Shown here piece by piece: positions 37,320 through 45,603 of a stretch of DNA of 64,000 nucleotides; within the stretch, counting starts at the first letter, position 1, and every line of letters begins with the position of its first letter. This stretch comes from Galbibacter kalidii (GTDB lineage: Bacteria > Bacteroidota > Bacteroidia > Flavobacteriales > Flavobacteriaceae), in assembly GCF_026241135.1 (NCBI RefSeq), contig NZ_JAPFGA010000021.1, positions 1-64,000 of the forward strand. Reading direction: 5' to 3'. A program made the translations under genes and the position numbers. Below the pieces are notes generated by a model. It worked only from the letters and a program-made list of their open reading frames with translations. It was not told the DNA's origin and ran no database searches.

Positions 37320-37357
37320 AAAAAACTGGTTGATATGTTATCATTCATATCAACCAG
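37320..37357 (-). terminator. Intrinsic terminator after susD
   Basis: A perfect 12-bp stem, CTGGTTGATATG (37326-37337) with CATATCAACCAG (37346-37357), has an 8-nt loop. Read on the minus strand it is followed by six T (37325-37320). It ends 18 bp beyond the SusD stop. It should separate or reduce expression of the HAD and fructokinase genes relative to SusC/SusD. Confidence 0.85.
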
Positions 37358-37374
37358 AGTTTGTTTTGTTTGAA

Positions 37375-39114
37375 TTAATATCCCGGGTTCTGAATATATA
37401 ATCCTCCGGTAAAATCAATTTCTCTTTGTGGTATTGGATAGTATTCATCCCTGTCAGCTGTAAAGCGTGCGTTAGATAGAAAATCCCTTTTGGTTTTTTC
37501 TTCATCTAAATAGGCATTTAAAACTTCTTCGGCCTCACCCCATCTAACCAGATCAAAAAACCTTTGGCCTTCCATGGCAAATTCCAATCTTCTTTCAAAT
37601 TTAAGGGCTTTCCATGCATATTCTTTTGAAGGGAATGATTGATACAAATCGATATCATATACATCGCTGGCACCGGCATCTAACGGACGTTGTGTACTGT
37701 TTGCAGCCCTGCTTCTTACCTGATTGATAATTGGTAATGCCTCATCATACCTGTTTAACTGAATCAATGCTTCAGCTTTCCATAGCAATACATCTGCATA
37801 CCTGATAAAGTCAACATTTTTAGAGGTTCCTACAAACGGTCCTTCTTTAACGTAGCATGAACAATCAGGAGCCTGTTGTTCTTTCATGTTTCCTAAGAAT
37901 CCATATACACCGGGGTCTCTTGCCCAGCTAAAGTTATAAACCATATCGCCGGATTCATTTAATGTATTTCTGTATTTAAAAGGACGTCCAGGAATTCCGA
38001 TAGTATGGTCGACCCTTGGGTCTAAGGTTACATCTGAGGTCAAAGGAGCTTCTCCATTCTCATCAACTGTATTGTATATGTCTGAATTGTTAAACGTATC
38101 TAATAAAGGTAGTCCGTTGGTGTCGGTTTTAAACGCATTCACCATATTCTGACTAGCTAAGTGGAAACCACAACAACCGTAAAGAGGTGTTCCGTGTGGA
38201 GAGTTCAATCCGGTAACAAAGCTTACCCTTCCAACTTCTGTTCCATCGTTAATGGAGAATTGTGCTGCCCATATAGATTCCGGGCCATTATCATGACCAT
38301 TAAGAAAGTTATTGGCAAAATCGGGTTCCAGACTACCGGTAACTTCGTTAGCGTAATCAATAACTTCTTGCAGTAAAGTGGTGTTTATGTTCACTACCTG
38401 ATGCTGATCGTCTTGTTCGTATGCTTGATACAATCTAAGCTTAGCCAGATAAGCCGCAGCAGCATTTCTGTCTGCACGTCCTACTTCATCTTGAGATTGT
38501 GGCAGATTATTATAAGCAAACAAAAAATCTTCAGCTATCTTGTTCCATAATTCATCGTTTGAAAGATCGTTTGAAGTTTCCAGAATTTGTTCCTGTGTAA
38601 GATCTTCAGTAATGTAAGGGATTTTTTTAAATAACAATTTCAGCATAAAATGAGAATGTGCCCTTAAAAAGCGTAACTCGGCTTGTCTTATTACTTTCTC
38701 CTGATAGTCAGCATCCGGGATGTCATTAATAACCGACAAGGCAAAATTAGCTCTTGAAATTGCTTTGTAAAAGTTGGTCCAGGTTCTTGGAGCCATCCAA
38801 TCTCCCATATCGGGAATGGTGAGGTTGTATTGTTCATATCGGTCTACCACATCTACATCGCTACGGCCACCACCACCTTTGTAAGCATCATCTGAACGTA
38901 CACTGCCATATACCCACTGGTGTGTTAAAGGACCTATCATTTCATCATTGGCAATGCCTGCATAAGCAGCTACCACCAACGACTCAGCATTTTCCGAAGT
39001 GGCTACATTTTCATTGGATAATACACCTTCAGGAGTATATTCCAGAAAATCATCTGAACAGGATACTGCTATAAATAAAGCTAGTAATCCTATAATTAAT
39101 TTATTGTTTTTCAT
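37375..39114 (-). CDS. SusD/RagB-family glycan-binding lipoprotein
   Basis: 579 residues. The start MKNNKLIIGLLALFIAVSC is a lipoprotein signal with Cys19 and acidic residues after it (SDDFLEYTPEG), the usual SusD opening and surface-export context. TPR-like helices (FYKAISRANFALSVIND, RFLRAHSHFMLKLLF) and the late RFFDLVRWGEAEEVL motif are typical. It caps the SusC channel and captures oligosaccharides; a fructan is expected from the locus. It follows SusC after 126 bp. Confidence 0.95.
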   Translation of the reverse strand: MKNNKLIIGLLALFIAVSCSDDFLEYTPEGVLSNENVATSENAESLVVAAYAGIANDEMIGPLTHQWVYGSVRSDDAYKGGGGRSDVDVVDRYEQYNLTIPDMGDWMAPRTWTNFYKAISRANFALSVINDIPDADYQEKVIRQAELRFLRAHSHFMLKLLFKKIPYITEDLTQEQILETSNDLSNDELWNKIAEDFLFAYNNLPQSQDEVGRADRNAAAAYLAKLRLYQAYEQDDQHQVVNINTTLLQEVIDYANEVTGSLEPDFANNFLNGHDNGPESIWAAQFSINDGTEVGRVSFVTGLNSPHGTPLYGCCGFHLASQNMVNAFKTDTNGLPLLDTFNNSDIYNTVDENGEAPLTSDVTLDPRVDHTIGIPGRPFKYRNTLNESGDMVYNFSWARDPGVYGFLGNMKEQQAPDCSCYVKEGPFVGTSKNVDFIRYADVLLWKAEALIQLNRYDEALPIINQVRSRAANSTQRPLDAGASDVYDIDLYQSFPSKEYAWKALKFERRLEFAMEGQRFFDLVRWGEAEEVLNAYLDEEKTKRDFLSNARFTADRDEYYPIPQREIDFTGGLYIQNPGY

Positions 39115-39147
39115 CTGTATAAATTTTAATTGTTTTTCAACAGTCAG

Positions 39148-39171
39148 ACCTGCCTATGCCGGCAGGCAGGT
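39148..39171. repeat. GC-rich palindrome between susC and susD
   Basis: Arms ACCTGCCT and AGGCAGGT are perfect 8-bp complements around ATGCCGGC, in otherwise AT-rich DNA. I recall similar CTGCCGGCAG-type short palindromes as dispersed repeats in Flavobacteriia. A related, smaller motif occurs at 58814-58826. It could be a post-transcriptional stability element between SusC and SusD. Confidence 0.55.
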
Positions 39172-39240
39172 GGAATCCCCTTATTCATTATCAGTTGGCA
39201 TACCAAATTTGGTTTATAGAGGATTTCATCATCTTGAATT

Positions 39241-42200
39241 TTAAAAGTTAAGGTTAAGTCCTAAAGAAAGAATAGTTGGAACAGGAATCCTGTTTACATC
39301 GGTACGTTCAGGATCAGATCCGATATAATCTTTAGGAGTGATCCAGAATAAGTTTTCTCCCTGAACGTATAATCTTAATTTGCTTATACTACCCCACTTA
39401 TTGATAATTTCACTTGGAAGTGAATATCCCAATTGAATATTTCTAAGCTTGAAATAAGAATTTTTTCTGTATAAGTAATCGGAAGTTCTTAAGTCATTAA
39501 AAGCTAATGATAATGAAGGGATATCGGTATCAGTATTGGTTGGGGACCATGCATCTAATACTCCTAAACCTGCATTTTCCCTTCCTTGTACAAAATTGTT
39601 CCAGAAAATGTATGGGTCTTGCCCGATTCTTCCGGTTACACCAGATCCAAATACTGAAAAGTCAAAGTTTTTATAGGCTAAATCAATTCTGATACCATAT
39701 TCCAAGTCGGGTAAAGAAGTACCAATAAAATCCCTGTCGTTTGAATCTATAACCCCATCACCATTAATATCTACAAACTTTAAACCTCCTGGTCTTGCCC
39801 CTACTTGTTCAGGAGAGCTATCAATGTCTTCCTGGCTTTGAAACAATCCGTCTGTTTTATATCCAAAGATTGAAAACTGTGAATGACCAATGATTGAGTT
39901 TTCGGCAGTTCCCGGAAAAGCTGTACGTACTTCTTCCGGCAGATCTGTGATTTTGTCCCTAAAGGCTCCAAAGTTGGTAGAAACTCCTAACGAAAAGCCA
40001 TTTTCAAATGTTTTTGAATATCCTAATGATAACTCCCAACCGTTGGTTTCTGTTGTGGCTCCATTTAAAACACGTTGCTGACCTTCACCAATGACAGATG
40101 CAATTGGCGGTGTTGTTAAAATATCGCTGGTTTCACGGGTAAAGTAATCAAATGAACCGCTAATGGTATTGTTGAATAAGCCAAAGTCGACACCTGCATT
40201 CCATTCTTTTGTGGTTTCCCATTTTAAAGCCGGATTGGCAGCTTGTATGGATACAAATCCTGACGGAAGGGTACCAGTGTCGTTTCCGTTAAGGTCATAA
40301 GCAGTACCAACGTTATAGTAAATTTCGAAAAAACCACCTATAAATCTGGCTTGGTTTGGACCGTAGCGCGATTCGTATAATCCAAACCTGGCCAAATCAC
40401 CAATGTTTTGATTACCAACTTCTCCATAACCTGCTCTAAGCTTTAAGTTAGATATTATCTCGCTGTCTTCTAAAAACTTCTCCTGACTAATTCTCCAACC
40501 AACAGTTGCTGCCGGAAAAATACCGTACCTGTTGTCTTCACCAAATCTTGAAGATCCGTCTCTACGAAGTGTGAAAGATGCCAAATATTTGTCTTTATAT
40601 GAATAATTTAATTTTCCGAATTGAGATAGTAACCTGCTTCCGCTTGAAGTTCCGTTTGATGTTCTTGCGCCTGTAGCAGCACCAAGAACAAAATAAGAAT
40701 CTTCTTCTACCGCAAATCCATCAGCTGAAGCAAAGACACTGTCAAAATCGTTTTTAATCGATTCGGTTCCTAGAAGAACACCAATACGATGATCTTCTAG
40801 CTCCAACTTATAGTTTAAGGTGTTTGTAAAAACCACACTGGTAAATTTGTTGGTGTCGAGAATTAATCTGTTGGTCCCCCTGGTGATAAACCCGTTGTTT
40901 ACAGTGGGTTCTATATCCCTTCTTTTAAAATCGTTAAAATCTAAACCAAGGCTTGTTCTGAAGGTAAGGTTGTCCAGAATTTTCCATTCTCCATAAAGGT
41001 TACCAAAAATGGAAGTACGCTCTGTATTGTCCCACCTGTTAAGGTATTGCATTAATACAGGGTTGTTCCTGTCGGAATACCCGGCACCTAAAGGGCCCGC
41101 AAATTCACCATTGCTGTCGTATACAGGTAATGTTGGTGCTAAAGTAATGGCTAATCCGGGTGTTGGAGCACTACCGACATCCGGAGATGCCAGTGTTTCA
41201 TCTGAAGTTGAAAACTGGGTGTTGACACCAATTTTTACTTTATCATCAAAAAACTTGAAGTTTGAATTTAACTTGGCGGTGTATCTATCGTAGTTTGTGT
41301 ATTTTAGAATTCCTGTATTTTTCAGGTATCCAACATTTACCAAGTGAAAAGATTTATCTGTGCCGCCGGAAACAGTTAATTCATTATTGTAAACATAGCC
41401 GGTTTGGTAGGTTTCGTCCTGCCAGTCGGTATCGCCGGCCGGTACATTGGGGTCGCCACCCACAAATGGTTGAACGGTAACACTGTTTAGTACTGGGTTG
41501 TTAAAATCTCCGTTCCAGTCAAAATTATAAATTTCCCCATAACCACCATTTGGATCTGCTCCATCGTTAACAGATGCCCGCCATAAAGCTTCACCTCTTT
41601 GTTGTGCATTAAGCATATCATAACGTTGCTTTTTTTCTGATAGAACAGATACATTTGAGTTTATGCTGATGTTAAGCTTTTCACCTCCGTCAGTCCGTGC
41701 ACTGTTTTTTGTAGTTACGATAATGACTCCGTTACCAGCTCTTGCACCGTATAAAGACGAAGCTGATGCGTCTTTTAATACCTGAACGGATTCAATTTCA
41801 CTGGGGTTAAGGCTGGCAAAGACCTCTTGCCTTACCGTAGGAACACCATCGATCACATACAATGGATCGTTGTTTCCAAGAGTACTCACTCCCCTGATGA
41901 GGACTCGGTTACTAGACCCGGTTGGATCTCCCGATTTTTCCACAAACAATCCCGGCACCCTACCCTGTAAAGCTTGCATACTATTTCCTGAACTCAGGCT
42001 TTGTCCTTCAAGGGGTTGAATGTCTACTACGGTAATAGCTCCGGTGACATCTACTTTACGCTCACTGGTATAGCCTACAACAACAATTTCATCAAGTTGT
42101 TGTGAATCTGCTTCAAGTGAAACATTGATGTTTGTTTGATTATTTACAGCTACTTCTTGGGGAGCAAACCCTACAAAGCTAAACACCAGTATGGCATCTG

Positions 42201-42399
42201 AAGGAACATTTTGCAAAGTGTAGTTTCCATCAAAATCGGTAGTGGTACCTGTGGAGGTTCCTTTTACCAATACCGAGGCTCCCGGCATTGGGAAACCGTC
42301 TTCTGCAGATGTAACAGTACCACTTACCTGTATGTCTTGAGCATACAAGAAATTAAGCGATGCTGAAAACATCAAAAAGAATAAAAATTTTAGTCTCAT
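39241..42399 (-). CDS. SusC/RagA-family TonB-dependent outer-membrane transporter
   Basis: 1052 residues. A signal peptide (LKFLFFLMFSASLNFLYAQ) is followed by a carboxypeptidase-like beta domain (about 22-100: VSGTVTSAEDGFPMPGASVLVKG, DGNYTLQNVP), the TonB-box region LDEIVVVGY (about 103-111), the plug and a 22-strand barrel ending LSLGLNLNF. It imports oligosaccharides with energy from TonB, together with the SusD encoded downstream. It lies 20 bp after the MFS-GH32 gene in the same operon. Full length, with no visible frame damage. Confidence 0.96.
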   Translation of the reverse strand: MRLKFLFFLMFSASLNFLYAQDIQVSGTVTSAEDGFPMPGASVLVKGTSTGTTTDFDGNYTLQNVPSDAILVFSFVGFAPQEVAVNNQTNINVSLEADSQQLDEIVVVGYTSERKVDVTGAITVVDIQPLEGQSLSSGNSMQALQGRVPGLFVEKSGDPTGSSNRVLIRGVSTLGNNDPLYVIDGVPTVRQEVFASLNPSEIESVQVLKDASASSLYGARAGNGVIIVTTKNSARTDGGEKLNISINSNVSVLSEKKQRYDMLNAQQRGEALWRASVNDGADPNGGYGEIYNFDWNGDFNNPVLNSVTVQPFVGGDPNVPAGDTDWQDETYQTGYVYNNELTVSGGTDKSFHLVNVGYLKNTGILKYTNYDRYTAKLNSNFKFFDDKVKIGVNTQFSTSDETLASPDVGSAPTPGLAITLAPTLPVYDSNGEFAGPLGAGYSDRNNPVLMQYLNRWDNTERTSIFGNLYGEWKILDNLTFRTSLGLDFNDFKRRDIEPTVNNGFITRGTNRLILDTNKFTSVVFTNTLNYKLELEDHRIGVLLGTESIKNDFDSVFASADGFAVEEDSYFVLGAATGARTSNGTSSGSRLLSQFGKLNYSYKDKYLASFTLRRDGSSRFGEDNRYGIFPAATVGWRISQEKFLEDSEIISNLKLRAGYGEVGNQNIGDLARFGLYESRYGPNQARFIGGFFEIYYNVGTAYDLNGNDTGTLPSGFVSIQAANPALKWETTKEWNAGVDFGLFNNTISGSFDYFTRETSDILTTPPIASVIGEGQQRVLNGATTETNGWELSLGYSKTFENGFSLGVSTNFGAFRDKITDLPEEVRTAFPGTAENSIIGHSQFSIFGYKTDGLFQSQEDIDSSPEQVGARPGGLKFVDINGDGVIDSNDRDFIGTSLPDLEYGIRIDLAYKNFDFSVFGSGVTGRIGQDPYIFWNNFVQGRENAGLGVLDAWSPTNTDTDIPSLSLAFNDLRTSDYLYRKNSYFKLRNIQLGYSLPSEIINKWGSISKLRLYVQGENLFWITPKDYIGSDPERTDVNRIPVPTILSLGLNLNF

Positions 42400-42419
42400 A
42401 ATAATTAAAAATTAGAAGT

Positions 42420-45359
42420 TTAGTTAAACTTTAGTTGATCAATGGTTAAGTTTTTTATCACAGCATTGGGGTCTTCAGTTGAAACAGAAAAGGTTTCAAA
42501 TGGAGCATGAGGAAAGAAAATTTCCGTCATTACTGAAGCTCCCTTATCGTAGAAAATTTCAATGGAAGTTTCATCTAAAATAATCTGGACAGTTAGCTTA
42601 TCGCTTTCTGTTACTCGCGGTGCCACAGAAGGTTTTTGGCTAAACTTTTCGGAAAAGTCTATAAGTCCGGATTTACTTCTGTCTATGAAGAATTCATTTT
42701 TCTTATTATCCAGACCAAACGATATTGTATCACCTTTAGGATTGTGCAAATAGAAAGTGTATATATCCTCTTTTAGATCTGATATGTTAAAGGAGAGTTC
42801 AGTACTCGACAGGTCTATTTGTTCAGTACCAACAATCTTGGTATTTTTCTGAATACTTAGGGAATCAACCTTAAACGATTTTGCCCTGTAATTATAAAGT
42901 TCCTTGGCCGGAACTGAAAACAACCTGTATGAACCGCCATCTTTTTTTAACGTTAGTTCCCTTGCTATGGTCATGGCACTGCGCCATGTTTCCGTAGGTA
43001 CTTCCTGGGCGTATTCCCAGTTGGACATCCACCCCAAAAATAATTTTCTGCCATCGGTGTCTGGAATATTAGACCAGGTTACCCCTGCATAATTGTCTTT
43101 TCCAAAATCGATCCAATAGGTATGTTCTTGCTCTAAATCGTTTTTAAAGTCAGGGTCTAAAGTGAATTCTTTTCCATCAAAATCACCCACAAAATATTGG
43201 GTTCCCGATCCGCTGTTGTATCCACCGGGATTTAAACTTTGTATCAAAACCCATTTTACTTCGTCCGTACCTTCAACCTGCATCGGGAAGATGTCGGGAC
43301 ATTCCCAAACACCACCATGGGCACCGATGTTTTGTCCGAATTCCGATAGTTTTTCCCAATCCTTCAGGTTTTTTGACCCGTAAAAAAGAGCTTTGTCATC
43401 AGCGGCTAAAACCATGAGCCATTGCTGATGGATTTCATCCCATACAACTTTCGGATCCCTGAAATCTTTTATACCCGGGTTGTTTATCACCGGATTGTTC
43501 TCGTACTTCGTCCATGTTGCTCCTTCATCAAGGCTATAGGCAATGCCCTGGGTTTGGTAATCGTCTCTTCCTTCTTTTTCACCTTTCGGATCGTGATAGG
43601 TGTAGATGGCAACGATAGGCGGGGTGGTACCATCTCCAAAACCTGTGGTGTTGTTATGGTCTACCACGGCACTCCCGGAGAAGATATATCCCAATTCATC
43701 GGGATAAAGGGCAATGGGCAGCTCTCTCCATTCTACCATATCGGTGCTAATGGCATGTCCCCAGTGCATAGGTCCCCAAACATTTCCGTCAGGATAATAT
43801 TGAAAGAACAAATGGTAATACCCGTTGTAGTAAAACATTCCGTTGGGGTCATTCATCCAATGTTCTTTAGGGGTAAAATGAAAGTTCGGACGGTATTTTT
43901 CATCTTCGTTAATACTCAGGGCATTCTCATCCTGTGTTTCTTTTTTAGTTTTTTCGTTACATGAAACAGTAAGAGAAATAAAAATGAATAGGATAAACCC
44001 TTTTAAAATAGACTTACGGTTAGTTTTCATATTCTTTTGTTTTTTAGGTTTAGTTAATTGTTCGCTTAGTTCTTCTAAAGGAATTCCTTTGGTCTCAGGC
44101 ATCAGGAACATTACAAATATTAATTGTAAAACCATCATGAAGGCAAAGATGCTAAACACAGCTGCCGGACCTATGGTAGAAAACAATATAGGTATCAATG
44201 ATGGGATGATAGCTGCAAGTACCCAATGGGTTGAAGAACCCAATGCCTGCCCCGAAGCCCTTAAGTGGTTTGGAAAGATCTCTGAAATAAATACCCAAAT
44301 AACGGCTCCCTGACCAATAGCATGAGAAGCAATAAATAAGAACAAAAATATGGGTACCGATAACCCCTGCCATTCAAAATGAAAAGCTATAGCTACCAAT
44401 GATAATGATACGATATACCCGGCAGATCCGTAATACATAAGGGTTTTTCTACCCACCCTGTCAATTAGGAATACCCCGAGTAAAGTAAAGAGTAAGTTAA
44501 CTACACCAATACAGATGCTGCTTAATAAAGCCGTACTTTCACCTAGACCGGCTTCACCAAAAATCCTCGGGGCATAGTATAAAAATGCATTGATGCCCGA
44601 AAACTGGTTAAAAAAAGCAATTAAAAAAGCAAGCATTATCGGAAACCGGTATTTTTTCATAAAGACATGATCGTGTCTTGTATGTTCTTCCTCTTCTTTG
44701 TTGATATTTAGCATTAACTCTTCAACATCCTTATCCGGATTGATGATTTTCAGGACTTTTTTGGCTTCGTTATTCCTGAATTTAGAGATAAGCCACCTTG
44801 GGCTTTCAGGAACCGACAATACAAGTAGGGTATATAGAAAAGCCGGAATGGCTTCAACCCCTACCATCCACCGCCAGGCATTTTCACCAATATTACTGAG
44901 CAAATAATTGGAAAGAAACGCAACTAAAATTCCAAGAACAATATTAAATTGATATAGAGAAACCAATCTGCCACGATCTTTTGCCGGTGCAATTTCTGAA
45001 ACATAGGCCGGTGCAGCTATGGTAGATGCCCCTACACCCAATCCGCCCAAAAACCTAAAGAAAGCGAAGGTGTATGGATCATTGGACAAAGAAGAGCCTA
45101 AGGCAGAGATAAAATAGAAAATTCCAATCCAAAGCAAGGTTTTCTTTCTTCCAATTTTATTGGTGGGGATACCTCCAAATAGGGCCCCTATTACTGTACC
45201 CCATAATGCCATGGCCATAACTACAGAACCATGAAAGGCATCTGATGAGTTCCAAAGTTCTTGTAATTTTTTATCTGCCCCGGAAATTACTACTGTATCA
45301 AATCCGAAGAGAAATCCAGCCAAGGCAGCTGTAATTGACCAAATTAAAATTTTGCGCAT
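42420..45359 (-). CDS. In-frame fusion: MFS sugar transporter + GH32 fructanase lipoprotein
   Basis: 979 residues. Residues 1-440 are a complete 12-TM sugar-porter MFS protein: DRGRLVS after TM4, PESPRWLISKFR after TM6, DRVGRKTL after TM8 and a final PETKGIPLEEL. The frame then continues without a stop through Met444 into MKTNRKSILKGFILFIFIS with lipobox Cys467, and on into a full GH32 enzyme: nucleophile Asp504 in WMNDPNG, FRDPK, and the acid/base motif WECPDI. GH32 enzymes cut beta-fructosidic bonds in levan, inulin or sucrose; the MFS would import fructose. The internal ATG (44030) could also start a separate 536-residue lipoprotein. Both alternative frames at the junction stop at once, so a 1-base slip in the A-run before that ATG would restore two normal genes. 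Read as printed it is a fusion. Confidence 0.85.
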   Translation of the reverse strand: MRKILIWSITAALAGFLFGFDTVVISGADKKLQELWNSSDAFHGSVVMAMALWGTVIGALFGGIPTNKIGRKKTLLWIGIFYFISALGSSLSNDPYTFAFFRFLGGLGVGASTIAAPAYVSEIAPAKDRGRLVSLYQFNIVLGILVAFLSNYLLSNIGENAWRWMVGVEAIPAFLYTLLVLSVPESPRWLISKFRNNEAKKVLKIINPDKDVEELMLNINKEEEEHTRHDHVFMKKYRFPIMLAFLIAFFNQFSGINAFLYYAPRIFGEAGLGESTALLSSICIGVVNLLFTLLGVFLIDRVGRKTLMYYGSAGYIVSLSLVAIAFHFEWQGLSVPIFLFLFIASHAIGQGAVIWVFISEIFPNHLRASGQALGSSTHWVLAAIIPSLIPILFSTIGPAAVFSIFAFMMVLQLIFVMFLMPETKGIPLEELSEQLTKPKKQKNMKTNRKSILKGFILFIFISLTVSCNEKTKKETQDENALSINEDEKYRPNFHFTPKEHWMNDPNGMFYYNGYYHLFFQYYPDGNVWGPMHWGHAISTDMVEWRELPIALYPDELGYIFSGSAVVDHNNTTGFGDGTTPPIVAIYTYHDPKGEKEGRDDYQTQGIAYSLDEGATWTKYENNPVINNPGIKDFRDPKVVWDEIHQQWLMVLAADDKALFYGSKNLKDWEKLSEFGQNIGAHGGVWECPDIFPMQVEGTDEVKWVLIQSLNPGGYNSGSGTQYFVGDFDGKEFTLDPDFKNDLEQEHTYWIDFGKDNYAGVTWSNIPDTDGRKLFLGWMSNWEYAQEVPTETWRSAMTIARELTLKKDGGSYRLFSVPAKELYNYRAKSFKVDSLSIQKNTKIVGTEQIDLSSTELSFNISDLKEDIYTFYLHNPKGDTISFGLDNKKNEFFIDRSKSGLIDFSEKFSQKPSVAPRVTESDKLTVQIILDETSIEIFYDKGASVMTEIFFPHAPFETFSVSTEDPNAVIKNLTIDQLKFN

Positions 45360-45512
45360 ATCGTAATTTTCTTAATCTGATGCTAATGTATGTGTAATTT
45401 AAAGGGTGGTATTTTGAGAATGTTTCAAATTGTTAAGAATATGTTATTGAAATGAAAAAAAACAGTGAAAGTCCTTTGCTCATGGGACTTAACCACTTTT
45501 TTAGAAGTATGA

Positions 45513-45563
45513 GCTATAACGATGTAGTTATAAAAATGTTACATGAGTTATAATAATGTAACA
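45513..45563. promoter_or_regulatory. Direct repeats, candidate HTCS operator
   Basis: Two 16-bp direct repeats of the form GTTATAAnnATGTnAC lie at 45527-45542 and 45547-45562, 20 bp apart (about two helical turns). A weaker third copy, GCTATAACGATGTAG, is at 45513-45527. TGTTACAT and ATGTAACA also make an inverted pair (45537-45544, 45556-45563). The site is about 150-200 bp upstream of the MFS-GH32 start. AraC-type domains such as the one in the adjacent HTCS bind direct repeats with such spacing. Confidence 0.5.
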
Positions 45564-45586
45564 TTAAAGAAGGTGTGTGGGATGAA

Positions 45587-45602
45587 ACGAAAACGCTTTC
45601 GT
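45587..45602. promoter_or_regulatory. LacI/cre-like palindrome
   Basis: ACGAAAACGCTTTCGT has 6-bp perfect arms (ACGAAA/TTTCGT) around a central ACGC with the CG step typical of LacI-family operators. It is upstream of the MFS-GH32 gene and just past the HTCS stop. No LacI-family gene is in the window, so the assignment is tentative. Confidence 0.3.
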
Positions 45603-45603
45603 G

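Noticed and set aside
45587-45602. Catabolite-response (CcpA-type cre) site as a firm call
   Set aside because: CcpA is a Firmicutes regulator and is not expected here; the palindrome is kept only as a tentative LacI-family-like site.
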